DNA from: Scytolyngbya sp. HA4215-MV1
GTDB lineage: Bacteria; Cyanobacteriota; Cyanobacteriia; Leptolyngbyales; Leptolyngbyaceae
Direction of reading: 5' to 3'
Assembly: GCA_019359045.1 (NCBI GenBank)
Contig: JAHHIA010000014.1
Span: 99,651-163,650 of the forward strand
Length of the DNA: 64,000 nt
Notes under the pieces: generated by a model
The model's input: only the letters and a program-made list of their open reading frames with translations
Told to the model about the DNA's origin: nothing
Databases searched by the model: none
Shown: positions 9,111 through 17,194 of the stretch, one piece after another
How positions within the stretch are numbered: position 1 is the first letter of the stretch
How the letters are laid out: each line of letters starts with the position of its first letter
Translations under genes and position numbers: made by a program

Positions 9111-10418
9111 CTATCCTGCGGACCATTGGTTACATTTGGCTAGGGCACCGGGTAAAACGTCTTTCCCCCAGCGTTCGGCAATGCGCTCAAATGCCATAAA
9201 GTCGTCATGGATCACCTTGCCATTGCGCTTGATTACCTGGACTTTGTCGCCTGCCCCCATTATGTCGCGTCGTTCCTCGGCAGTGACGCCGTAGCAGTTG
9301 TCGTCACCCCCTGGACAATGGGGATGCTTGAGACCGATCGCATGACCAAACTCGTGAGCAGCTGGAATTTGTTTATTGGTGACCTGTTCGGGGTGCCGCC
9401 CCGTGGGATCGGTGACTTGCTTCGTCTCATTTTTTGCCTGATTATCGCTGACTTGCAGATTGCCTTCTGCTCCCATGTTCGATCTCCCTTCAGCAGAATC
9501 TGAGAAGATGTGAATCAATTTGTGCTCACCGCTCTCCACCACGGTGACCACCACCTTGGTTTGAAACGATCGAATGGCACCGATCGGGCAGGCAGGTTGT
9601 ACCGTTCCCTTATTCGACCAGCTTTCTTCCACCACCCGCTTGAAATCTGCCTTAAACTGCTGCAATCCGGCTTGTGTCTCCTTTTCCCAGGCTGGGGTGC
9701 CGGCTGCTGCTGCGCCAAAACGAGCACCCTCTGCGACTTGAAATTTTACCCGAAAGAAAAGCGTTACCAGTGCTTTGGCGGGATCGACCGCACCATCAAA
9801 CCGCCCATCGAATTGATCTGCCTTAAAGTAACGCGCTTCTTGGGGCGCTCCGAGAAAGCGAATAATGTCACCAATTTGGTCGGTAGGCAAGGCAGCCAGT
9901 TCCCCATTGTGAGCAGTGGCAAAATCGAGCCAGGCGGTACCTTTGGCTTTCACCGTGCGCATGGCTGTAACCAGCCGGGGACCCCCGACAAAGCCCCCAG
10001 CTGCCTCATCACTGAGTACCTCTGATGGCAAAGTCAGTAACTTGGGCAACAGCGCATACATGGGCAACCCTTGAATCTGGCTCAGGGGTGCTTCATTTTC
10101 TTTTTTGCGCTGGATAGCAGGAGGTGCGGATTGTCGTTGCACCAATGGAGGCGTTGGAGGAGCCAAACTCCAGGCAGTTTCCCTTGCCAATTGGGCTTCT
10201 GGCTCTGGCAACTCATTTGCTTCGCTGACTGCCCAGCGCCGTTGAATAGGCGATCGTTGGGGTGCGTGAGAGAACAAATCGACGTGAGAAAAATCTGCAC
10301 TGGCTGCTTGAGTCGTGTCGGAATGAGGGTCGCTAAACGGACGGGGTTGAATTAACGCCGCAATACGATCGGCTGCCCCAGTCTGGTTGCGATGCGGTTG
10401 GTGAGTAGAATTCCTCAT
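9111..10418 (-). CDS. Metzincin-like zinc metalloprotease with shared N-terminal tag (protein A)
   Basis: About 435 residues. ATG 10418 is chosen because an upstream ATG (10469) overlaps the preceding gene, whereas 10418 begins 7 bp after that gene's stop, which suggests translational coupling. Residues 25-55 hold the tag shared with the proteins at 11057 and 13138 (RPFSDP ... ADFSHVDLFSHAPQR). No Sec signal or membrane segment is visible. A Gln/Arg-rich stretch with 'IQR' motifs follows, as in DUF4157 proteins. The catalytic signature is HEFGHAIGLKH at about residue 355, with a Met-turn-like 'DIMGAG' about 30 residues later, which fits zincin peptidases of the metzincin type. It is probably an exported effector or processing peptidase; the substrate is unknown. 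Confidence 0.75.
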   Translation of the reverse strand: MRNSTHQPHRNQTGAADRIAALIQPRPFSDPHSDTTQAASADFSHVDLFSHAPQRSPIQRRWAVSEANELPEPEAQLARETAWSLAPPTPPLVQRQSAPPAIQRKKENEAPLSQIQGLPMYALLPKLLTLPSEVLSDEAAGGFVGGPRLVTAMRTVKAKGTAWLDFATAHNGELAALPTDQIGDIIRFLGAPQEARYFKADQFDGRFDGAVDPAKALVTLFFRVKFQVAEGARFGAAAAGTPAWEKETQAGLQQFKADFKRVVEESWSNKGTVQPACPIGAIRSFQTKVVVTVVESGEHKLIHIFSDSAEGRSNMGAEGNLQVSDNQAKNETKQVTDPTGRHPEQVTNKQIPAAHEFGHAIGLKHPHCPGGDDNCYGVTAEERRDIMGAGDKVQVIKRNGKVIHDDFMAFERIAERWGKDVLPGALAKCNQWSAG

Positions 10419-10425
10419 CAGGCTA

Positions 10426-11019
10426 CTATAGGTTTTCAAGATCGGCAGCAGGCTCGCTGTCTTCTGCACTCAGGGCATCGGCGACCATGTCTTCAAATAA
10501 GTTGCGTAAGGATTCTAACGGTGCCTGTTTGGCTTGCGCGTTGCCTTGGGCTTTAACCTCATGGCATCGCCCATCTAAAGTAATTGTCCAGATTGTGGTA
10601 GCTCCATCATGGACGACTCCCTGTGTCGGAGATGTGGTCGGTAAATCAAAAAAAGTAGAGTTTGCAATCGCAGCTTTGAGTTGTTCAATTTGAGCGGCTG
10701 TCAGGTGGGTTCGCGATCGCCACTGCAAGGGGACAGGACGTGTCTTAAAGTCGCCATCAGAGGTAACTTCAACGGCGCGATCGCTATATTCATCGACCTG
10801 TCCATTGGTAAAGGCACGCGTGCCCCAGGTCTGTTTGCCATAGACAATGTATTGCAAAATGGGTGCGGATTGTGACATAGCGGCGGCTCTCTGACACGTT
10901 GAATCAAGCGCGGACTGGGAATAGTTATCCCCCAGAATTTTGGGATTGGCAACTAAGAGTGCGATCGCGATCGCGCCACTGAGACAAATTCCCTGCAGTA
11001 TCCGATTGAAAGACATCAC
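10426..11019 (-). CDS. Membrane-anchored or secreted protein in the metalloprotease operon
   Basis: A 197-residue protein I cannot assign firmly. Residues 8-25 are hydrophobic (ILQGICLSGAIAIALLVA) and form a signal peptide or anchor. The rest looks like one small beta-rich domain ('LQYIVYGKQTWGTRAF', 'LTAAQIEQLKAAIANSTFFDLP', 'GATTIWTITLDGRCHEV'), a pattern seen in several uncharacterised secreted domains of the DUF6438 kind. It sits 37 bp after protein B and 7 bp before protein A on the same strand, so the three are almost certainly co-transcribed. An inhibitor or chaperone for the two proteases is an inference from position only. The C-terminus is acidic. Confidence 0.7.
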   Translation of the reverse strand: MMSFNRILQGICLSGAIAIALLVANPKILGDNYSQSALDSTCQRAAAMSQSAPILQYIVYGKQTWGTRAFTNGQVDEYSDRAVEVTSDGDFKTRPVPLQWRSRTHLTAAQIEQLKAAIANSTFFDLPTTSPTQGVVHDGATTIWTITLDGRCHEVKAQGNAQAKQAPLESLRNLFEDMVADALSAEDSEPAADLENL

Positions 11020-11056
11020 AATGGATTTCGCTTTGATCTCAGCCTCATCCTTGCCT

Positions 11057-12736
11057 TCAAGGTTTCATTCCCCACTCGGTGAGACTGCTGACTTCATGCA
11101 GTGCCTGCATAAAGGTGGCGTAATGTTGAGGGCGCACCGTATTACCCAAAGACATCACATTGTCATTGTTTTCATAGACCGACCCACCCAGCCCTACATC
11201 CTTCGCTAAGGGATTCGTTGCGGTGGGATCGCCAACCTCTCCACCAGTGCCGCTAATTAATCCTCGACTCACTGGGGAGCCGTCCTTATCCTTGACAATC
11301 TTGCCCGCCTTATTCCGTTTCGGGGTGGATGCATATTCATCATCTAGTCCGATCATGTGACCAAATTCATGCGCTGCCACATTTTGCCCCTGCCCTCCGG
11401 CGACCGTAATATCAACCCGTCGCCACTCGTCACCTTCATCGGCCCCCGTTGTCCCACCCCCTGTGACGCTGGTCATGCGAGTGGCTGCATTTGCCAGGGT
11501 TTTGCCTTCTACCTGCGTGGTCTTGAGAAAATCGGCAACCACGTTAGCACGAGTTTCTGAGATCTTCTGGTTTTGTTCCGGCGTACCTCCCCGCGTATTG
11601 GCATGTCCCAGAATTGTCAGGTTGGAGCCACTGCCACCAGCTGGTGCTTGGAAGCTGATAATAAACCGACGCAGCGTATCCCGCGCATCGCTGTTGAGCC
11701 GAGTTGAACCACTGCCAAAGAAAATAGAGGTGGAGAGCTTTTTCTCTTCGGTAATCGCTTGTCCGCTGCCCAAGGTCAAAGTTTGGTCAGTGGCATCCGT
11801 TGCACTACCAGGACCGACTTCAGCGTTGACATCGGTGTTACTATCTTTGGTTTTTAGAATGCGAGCGTGACAGTGAACTGGTTGAACAGCGCCCGCCGGT
11901 GCAGGTGCACCCGCTGCTCCCCCACCCGTTGCAGGCGTGTCTTTCCAGGTATTGACGACCACCTGGACTTTGGCAAGTTGAGAGTCCCAGTTGGGTTTGG
12001 TACTGCGGAACACTAGCCCGGTGCCAGCGCTGCTCCAGGCATTGGAAACGGTTTGGCGGTAAGTCTGCATCCAGGCATCTTCTTGTCCGTTCCAGTGCCA
12101 GTTCAAGCGAATGCGCTCGAAAGTCTCCTGCCGTTTTGCTCCCCGCAAACGATTTGCAGCATCTGCCAGGGGTTGTAAACCGGGATCTTCAGCTTTCACG
12201 CGATTGCCTTCAATCTTTAACCCATCTACGAAGGTCATGGCAATATTGACGGTGATGGTTAAAATCATGCTGGTTGGGTCATACCGGGCATTGAAGCCCC
12301 CCATTCCCGTTTTAGGAGTGATCATTTTGCCGATCGCATCTGCCGGATATGCCCCATGCTCTCGAAATTGGCGTAGATCTTCGGCGATCGGGGCGGGACT
12401 GGCAGTTTGGGGCACGCCTGCTACGGGTCCAGCATCGGCAGCTTGGGGTGTTTGGGTGGCAGGCACTCCTGCATCTTGCCGCATGATTTGAGGAACGGTC
12501 TGAAAAGGTTGTCCCAAAAGTCCGACTGGACTTGCTGGTGAGTTGAGTGGGGTTGGCATCCGTGGACGCTGAGGGGCATGAGAAAATAAGTCCACATGCG
12601 AAAAATCAGCCGTGCTGGCAACATCCGGTTGATCAAACATCGGGTCGCTAAAAGGACGCGGTTTGAGGGAGAGGGTGGGCTGGGAGGACTCAGGATTCAA
12701 GCGTGGTTGGCGATTAGAATGGCGTTGCATCAACAT
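11057..12736 (-). CDS. OmpA-like domain fused to a zinc metalloprotease, with shared N-terminal tag (protein B)
   Basis: A 559-residue protein. Residues 25-57 are the shared tag (KPRPFSDP ... ADFSHVDLFSHAPQR). A Pro/Ala/Gln-rich linker follows, then a domain of unknown type (about 120-285) with 'GMGGFNARYDP' and a Trp-rich stretch. Next is an OmpA-C-like peptidoglycan-binding domain (about 335-450; 'IFFGSGSTRLNSDARDTL', 'ILGHANTRG', 'SETRANVVADFL'). The C-terminal zincin motif is HEFGHMIGLDDEY at about residue 456 with a Met-turn-like NVMSLG. No Sec signal is visible despite the wall-binding module, so export would need another route, such as injection or two-partner delivery. It is the first gene of an operon with the next two minus-strand genes. 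Confidence 0.78.
   Translation of the reverse strand: MLMQRHSNRQPRLNPESSQPTLSLKPRPFSDPMFDQPDVASTADFSHVDLFSHAPQRPRMPTPLNSPASPVGLLGQPFQTVPQIMRQDAGVPATQTPQAADAGPVAGVPQTASPAPIAEDLRQFREHGAYPADAIGKMITPKTGMGGFNARYDPTSMILTITVNIAMTFVDGLKIEGNRVKAEDPGLQPLADAANRLRGAKRQETFERIRLNWHWNGQEDAWMQTYRQTVSNAWSSAGTGLVFRSTKPNWDSQLAKVQVVVNTWKDTPATGGGAAGAPAPAGAVQPVHCHARILKTKDSNTDVNAEVGPGSATDATDQTLTLGSGQAITEEKKLSTSIFFGSGSTRLNSDARDTLRRFIISFQAPAGGSGSNLTILGHANTRGGTPEQNQKISETRANVVADFLKTTQVEGKTLANAATRMTSVTGGGTTGADEGDEWRRVDITVAGGQGQNVAAHEFGHMIGLDDEYASTPKRNKAGKIVKDKDGSPVSRGLISGTGGEVGDPTATNPLAKDVGLGGSVYENNDNVMSLGNTVRPQHYATFMQALHEVSSLTEWGMKP
12566..12664 (-). other. Segment encoding the shared N-terminal tag, copy in protein B
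   Basis: Residues 25-57. Equivalent segments encode residues 25-55 of protein A (10254-10346) and 23-55 of protein C (13918-14016). B and C are nearly identical here and A is more diverged in the middle. The tag ends at residue 55-57 in all three although the downstream domains differ. Confidence 0.85.
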
Positions 12737-13137
12737 TCACCCAACAAATTAGCAAGGCGATCGGGCGGATTTTGTTCTAACTATCGGCTCGCTCAGTTTT
12801 TAACTGGGCAACGATTAATTCTGCGGTTTGTCCCTTGTGTCCATGGGTGCGGAAAAATCAGACTTTCACAGTTCTTCAGCGTTGAATATGGAGGGAGAAA
12901 TGAGCCATTCAAGGGTCATGAGCAGAATTTTTGCGAACACCGCAGTTCCCTAGTCAGAGGAACTGATTGTATTGTCCGCTGTCTTTCGGACGAGAGGGAC
13001 ATTTCTTCACATCAAGCAATCTGTGCGCAGCGATAGTCACACCACGGTTGCCCTTCAACTGAATTATAGGGAGTTATAGAGAAGAGAATTGTGTGACTTT
13101 CCCGACTAGATTTAGAGCAAGATGCGAATGGGGACCC
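12737..13137. other. Intergenic region upstream of protein B, 401 bp
   Basis: No gene seen. It holds a small hairpin at 12791-12809 (GCTCAGTT/AACTGGGC, one G-U pair) that could be a weak terminator or attenuator. The promoter of the protein B operon should be here. Confidence 0.4.
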
Positions 13138-14082
13138 TTAGTCTTCTGGTTGATTCCGTTGCACTTGCCCACCACTTTGTTGCACCACATGGGTCAACTC
13201 ATGGGCGAGTAATTCTTGTCCTCCCCGACTGCCAGGATCATAGTTGCCTGGGCGGAAGAAAATGTCTTGTCCAGTGGTGAACGCTTGCGCTTGCACCGAT
13301 CGATTCATTTGGTCAGATTGAGCATCGGTGTGAACTCGCACACCGCTAAAGTCCGCACCAAAAGATTGTTCCATGCTGGCACGGACTGGCTCAGCTATTG
13401 GCTGCCCTCCGCCTCTTGCTTGCTGAATTTGCGCTTCCAATCCTGCGGATGCAGGTGCGGCTTCTCCCCCTGCCAACTGCTGCCCCATTGATTTTGTCTG
13501 CATTTCATCTTCCGGTAATTCTTCTCGCTGAATCGCAGCAGCGTCCGGTTTCATCTGCATTTCTTCATCTTCTGCTTCCGGTGCCTCTTCACGTTGGATA
13601 GCGGTGATGGCGGGTTTCATTTGCATTTCTTCATCTTCTGCTTCCGGTGCCTCTTCTCGCTGAATCGCAGCAGCGTCCGGTTTCATTTGCATTTCTTCAT
13701 CTTCTGCTTCCGGTGCCTCTTCACGTTGGATAGCGGTGATGGCGGGTTTCATTTGCATTTCTTCTTCTGGCGCAGCCTCCGATCGCTGCATTGCCTGGCC
13801 TGCTGCCTGAGATGAGGGCGTATTGATCTGGTTCACGACTTGTGAGGCGACTCGGTCCGCTTCCTGCTCATACGGGTCATTCGGTGCGCCCACTGTGAGC
13901 TTGGTTTGGATCGGACTCCGCTGCGGCGTGTGAGAAAACAAATCGACCTGAGAAAAATCAGCGGTGCTGGCAATATCCGGTTGATCAAACGTCGGGTCGC
14001 TAAAGGGACGCGGTTTGATCAACGGAGCGTGGTCAGAAGACTCAGTTTTGGTGTGGCGCTGGAGGTAGGAGCGAGTTTTCAT
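13138..14082 (-). CDS. DUF4157 (eCIS core) protein with shared N-terminal tag and 22-residue repeats (protein C)
   Basis: About 314 residues from the ATG at 14082; another in-frame ATG lies at 14097. Residues 23-55 are the tag shared with proteins A and B. 'KLTVGAPNDPYEQEADRVA' (about 60-78) is the canonical start of DUF4157 proteins. Four near-identical 22-residue units (MQMKPAITAIQREEAPEAED and a PDAA variant, alternating) follow. The C-terminal domain is typical DUF4157: 'MEQSFGADFSGVRVHTD', 'AQAFTTGQDIFFRPG', and a zincin-like HELTHVVQQ at about residue 294. The family accompanies extracellular contractile injection systems and polymorphic toxins. No sheath, tube or baseplate gene is in this window. 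The 5' end faces the CHAT gene across a 417-bp divergent region. Confidence 0.85.
   Translation of the reverse strand: MKTRSYLQRHTKTESSDHAPLIKPRPFSDPTFDQPDIASTADFSQVDLFSHTPQRSPIQTKLTVGAPNDPYEQEADRVASQVVNQINTPSSQAAGQAMQRSEAAPEEEMQMKPAITAIQREEAPEAEDEEMQMKPDAAAIQREEAPEAEDEEMQMKPAITAIQREEAPEAEDEEMQMKPDAAAIQREELPEDEMQTKSMGQQLAGGEAAPASAGLEAQIQQARGGGQPIAEPVRASMEQSFGADFSGVRVHTDAQSDQMNRSVQAQAFTTGQDIFFRPGNYDPGSRGGQELLAHELTHVVQQSGGQVQRNQPED
13506..13762 (-). repeat. In-frame tandem repeat, 66-bp units in a 132-bp higher-order pattern
   Basis: Four units of 22 codons inside the DUF4157 gene. Units 1 and 3 encode the AITAIQR version, units 2 and 4 the DAAAIQR version, so the array looks like one 132-bp pair duplicated. 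The near identity of the copies suggests recent expansion. Confidence 0.85.
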
Positions 14083-14129
14083 AAAGTGATTGACCAAACG
14101 CGACAGAGATAGCAGCGAACTTCCTTTAA

Positions 14130-14159
14130 CTTAACCCTAACTTTCTTAACCCTAACTTT
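14130..14159. promoter_or_regulatory. Exact 15-bp tandem direct repeat in the divergent promoter region
   Basis: CTTAACCCTAACTTT occurs twice head to tail (14130-14144 and 14145-14159), 48 bp upstream of the DUF4157 start. TTAAC-containing direct repeats resemble cyanobacterial Pho-box half-sites, but the 15-bp period does not match the usual spacing, so the regulator is unknown. A 21-bp palindrome (AAGACTGAA-TCA-TTCAGTCTT, 14177-14197) lies just beyond and may be an operator or a short terminator. The rest of 14083-14499 shows no gene. Confidence 0.45.
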
Positions 14160-14499
14160 TGAAACGGAAACTTGTTAAGACTGAATCATTCAGTCTTTCT
14201 GAACTCTATGGTGAGCCTTTTTCGCGGTTCTGACAAGTCCACCAAAGTTCAGGACTTTTTCCATTTTCCTGTTTTCTCACAGCGATGTCAGCACTCTGTC
14301 AGCTTTTTTTTAGATCCGAGGTGTTACGATTCTCAAATTAAATAATGTTTCTAAAGCAGATAGTTCGACATCGATTGACGAAGATAAAGTTGGGAAGCAA
14401 ACTTCAGTCAACTAACTAAAGTCTAGTGTTCTGAATCGACAGGGCGCATTAGAAATTAGGTATCGCGCGCTGTGCTTTTCGCTCAGAAGAGGGCTAATT

Positions 14500-17181
14500 A
14501 TGCTATCTCGTCGTAGATGGTCACTGCTTTTTGCTTGCCTGCTCACCTTCTTTCTGAGTGTTCACCCTTGGGTTGGTCGGGCATCTGACTCTCTGGAAGG
14601 GCTGTTGCAACAGAGCCAGCAGCGTTACGAAGCTGGACATTTGGATGAAGCTAAAGGATTGTTGCTCCAGATTCAACAAACAGCCCAAGCGGAGGGCAAC
14701 CAACTGGTACTGGCGATCGCCCTCAGTAATTTGGCGCTGGTAGAAAGTGCCCAAGGCGATGGGGGTGCGGCGAATCAGGCGATCGCCTCCAGTCTCCAAA
14801 CGCTCAAAACTGCCAAAGCTCCCAACAAAACGGCGGTACTGGCACAAGTGCTGAATGTGCAAGGACGCTTGCAGCTGGCGCAAGGAGATGCTCAAAATGC
14901 CCTCCAAACCTGGCAGCAAACTGCAACGCTCTATCGTCAGGCGGGGAATCCCAATGGCGAAATCCAGAGCCAATTGCGTCAGGTGCAGGCACTGCGGGCA
15001 ATGGGTTTGCACAGTCGCGCTTATCAAACCATTCTGTTGCCGCTTAAAGAGCAGTTGCAAAAACAACCCGACTCAGCCACCAAAGTTTGGGGTTTGCGGA
15101 GCCTGGGGGAGGAGATGAGCATTGTTGGTAGCTTGACAGCGGCTGAAACGGTGTTGCAAGACAGCTTGAAAGCGGCTGAAAGACTGGATGTGCCTCAAGA
15201 AAAAGCTGCGACGCAACTGTCCTTAGCGAATCTGCTGTCTGCCAAAATTCGGGACAAGCTGAGTGCCAGCCAGTTGAAGCGACGTGAACGGGAACAGTTG
15301 AAACGTGATATCACCGCAGCGATCGCCCTTTATCAGTCGGTGACAACGACGCCTTCTCCCAATCAATTGCGGGCGCAACTGAATCTTTTGTCATTGCTGG
15401 TGGATACGAGTCAGACGACCGACGCCCAACGACTGGTGACTGCCCTACAACCAACGATACTTAACTTGCCGTCCGATCGTCCCAGTATTGAAGCCCGACT
15501 CAATTTTACGAACAGTCTGTTGCACTTGCAGAAAGCCGCCGAAGCCTCATCGGCGGGTGAAACCGTGGTGGGTGAAACGGCGATCTCGGTTCTGAATACG
15601 GCGGTGGCACAAGCCACAGCGTTGAACGACTCCCGCTTGCTTGCTAATGCATTGGGAAATTTAGCACGGGTACAGGAGCAAAAACAGCAATGGCAAGCGG
15701 CTCAAACCGCAACGGAACGGGCTATCTTGTTGGCAAAGGCGATCAATGCACCGGATCAGCTCTATCGGTGGTCGGCGCAACTGGGGCGGTTGCAAGAAAA
15801 GCAGGGCAATCGTCAGGGGGCGATCGACTCTTACTCGCAAGCAGTCAATATTCTGCGAACGCTCCGCAGTGACTTACTGGGACTCAACGCTGAACATCTG
15901 TTGGTCGATTCAGAAACGCTGGAACCAGTCCATCGGCAGTTGGTGAGTTTGCTATTGCCCAGAGATGGCTCTCAACCCACTGAGGCAACGCTTCAGCGCA
16001 CTCGTGAGGTGATTGAGTCTCTGCAATTGGAAGAAATCAATAACTATCTACGGGCTGCTTGTCTGCAATCGCAGGTAGAAATTGACCAGGTGCCAGTACC
16101 GAATAAAACGGCGGTGATCTATCCCATCATCTTGCCCGATCGCGTGGCAATCATCGTCAGCGTTACGGGGCAGGAAGCAGCCTCGTTGATCAAGCAGCAA
16201 GCTAAAGACCCAACGAAATCATCCTCAAAGAAGCAAACCATTCTCTATACCCAACCCATTCCCCAAGTCCAAATTGAAGCCACGATCAAAACGCTGCAAG
16301 ATGGATTGCGAAACCGGATCAGTTTGGAATACAAGCACCCCTCTGAACAACTCTATGGCTGGTTGATCCAACCCCTGGATGCCGAGTTGCAAAGCCAAAA
16401 GGTGGAAACCCTAGTTTTTGTACTGGATGGGGCATTTCGCAACGTCCCGATGGCAGCTTTGTCAGATGGGCAGAAATTTCTGGTGGAAAAATATAGTATT
16501 GCGACTACGCCCGGACTCAAACTCACCAGTCCGCAACCGCTTCAGACACAGAAATTGTCGAGTGTGGCGTTTGGGCTCACTGAACCTCGCACGATCGAGC
16601 TCTCCAATGGTGGGTCGCAAACCTTTTCGGAACTGCCGTTTGTCAAATCGGAACTGGAAGACTTGCAAGCAGAAATTCCCTCCCAGGTGGAACTGGACAA
16701 ACAATTTACTAGCAAACAGTTTCAGGAGACGCTGCAAAAGTCGCAGGCACCGATCGTCCATCTGGCAACCCATGGGCAATTTAGCTCCGATCGCGATCAA
16801 ACCTTTTTGCTGACTTCCGATGGGGTGATTGATATTGATGAATTAGCGGCTTCGCTGGGGGCAGGCGATACACGCACGACCCCGATCGAACTGCTGGTGT
16901 TGAGCGCCTGTGAGACTGCGATTGGGGACGATCGCGCTCCGCTGGGTCTGGCAGGCATTGCGTTGAAATCAGGGGCAAGAAGTACGATCGCTAGTTTGTG
17001 GAAGGTGAATGATACGGCAACGTCGTTGTTGATGCAACGCTTTTACAAAGAATTGGCAACTCGCCAAGTCACAAAGGCAGAAGCGCTTCAGAAGGCGCAG
17101 GAAGCCATTCTGGAAGATCCACAGTTTCGTCGTCATCCCTACTTTTGGGCACCGTTTATTTTAGTTGGCAATTGGTTATAA
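14500..17181 (+). CDS. Secreted TPR-CHAT domain protein (caspase-like peptidase)
   Basis: An 893-residue protein. A signal peptide (residues 1-28; 'LLFACLLTFFLSVHPWVGRA') is followed by many TPR-like helical pairs (about 30-460) and a CHAT domain of the caspase/gingipain clan (about 580-893). The putative catalytic dyad is visible as His758 (HLATHGQF) and Cys804 (LSACETA). The end 'YFWAPFILVGNW' is typical of CHAT proteins. GAGG upstream of 14500 supports the start. The gene is followed after 13 bp by the filamentous hemagglutinin, a pairing seen in many cyanobacteria. This suggests that the CHAT protein processes, or is functionally tied to, the exported adhesin. It faces the DUF4157 gene divergently. 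Confidence 0.93.
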   Translation: MLSRRRWSLLFACLLTFFLSVHPWVGRASDSLEGLLQQSQQRYEAGHLDEAKGLLLQIQQTAQAEGNQLVLAIALSNLALVESAQGDGGAANQAIASSLQTLKTAKAPNKTAVLAQVLNVQGRLQLAQGDAQNALQTWQQTATLYRQAGNPNGEIQSQLRQVQALRAMGLHSRAYQTILLPLKEQLQKQPDSATKVWGLRSLGEEMSIVGSLTAAETVLQDSLKAAERLDVPQEKAATQLSLANLLSAKIRDKLSASQLKRREREQLKRDITAAIALYQSVTTTPSPNQLRAQLNLLSLLVDTSQTTDAQRLVTALQPTILNLPSDRPSIEARLNFTNSLLHLQKAAEASSAGETVVGETAISVLNTAVAQATALNDSRLLANALGNLARVQEQKQQWQAAQTATERAILLAKAINAPDQLYRWSAQLGRLQEKQGNRQGAIDSYSQAVNILRTLRSDLLGLNAEHLLVDSETLEPVHRQLVSLLLPRDGSQPTEATLQRTREVIESLQLEEINNYLRAACLQSQVEIDQVPVPNKTAVIYPIILPDRVAIIVSVTGQEAASLIKQQAKDPTKSSSKKQTILYTQPIPQVQIEATIKTLQDGLRNRISLEYKHPSEQLYGWLIQPLDAELQSQKVETLVFVLDGAFRNVPMAALSDGQKFLVEKYSIATTPGLKLTSPQPLQTQKLSSVAFGLTEPRTIELSNGGSQTFSELPFVKSELEDLQAEIPSQVELDKQFTSKQFQETLQKSQAPIVHLATHGQFSSDRDQTFLLTSDGVIDIDELAASLGAGDTRTTPIELLVLSACETAIGDDRAPLGLAGIALKSGARSTIASLWKVNDTATSLLMQRFYKELATRQVTKAEALQKAQEAILEDPQFRRHPYFWAPFILVGNWL

Positions 17182-17194
17182 CTGGAGGTTTTCC

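Noticed and set aside
9111..14097. A complete contractile injection system locus
   Set aside because: No sheath, tube, spike, baseplate or ATPase gene is present; only putative effectors are seen.
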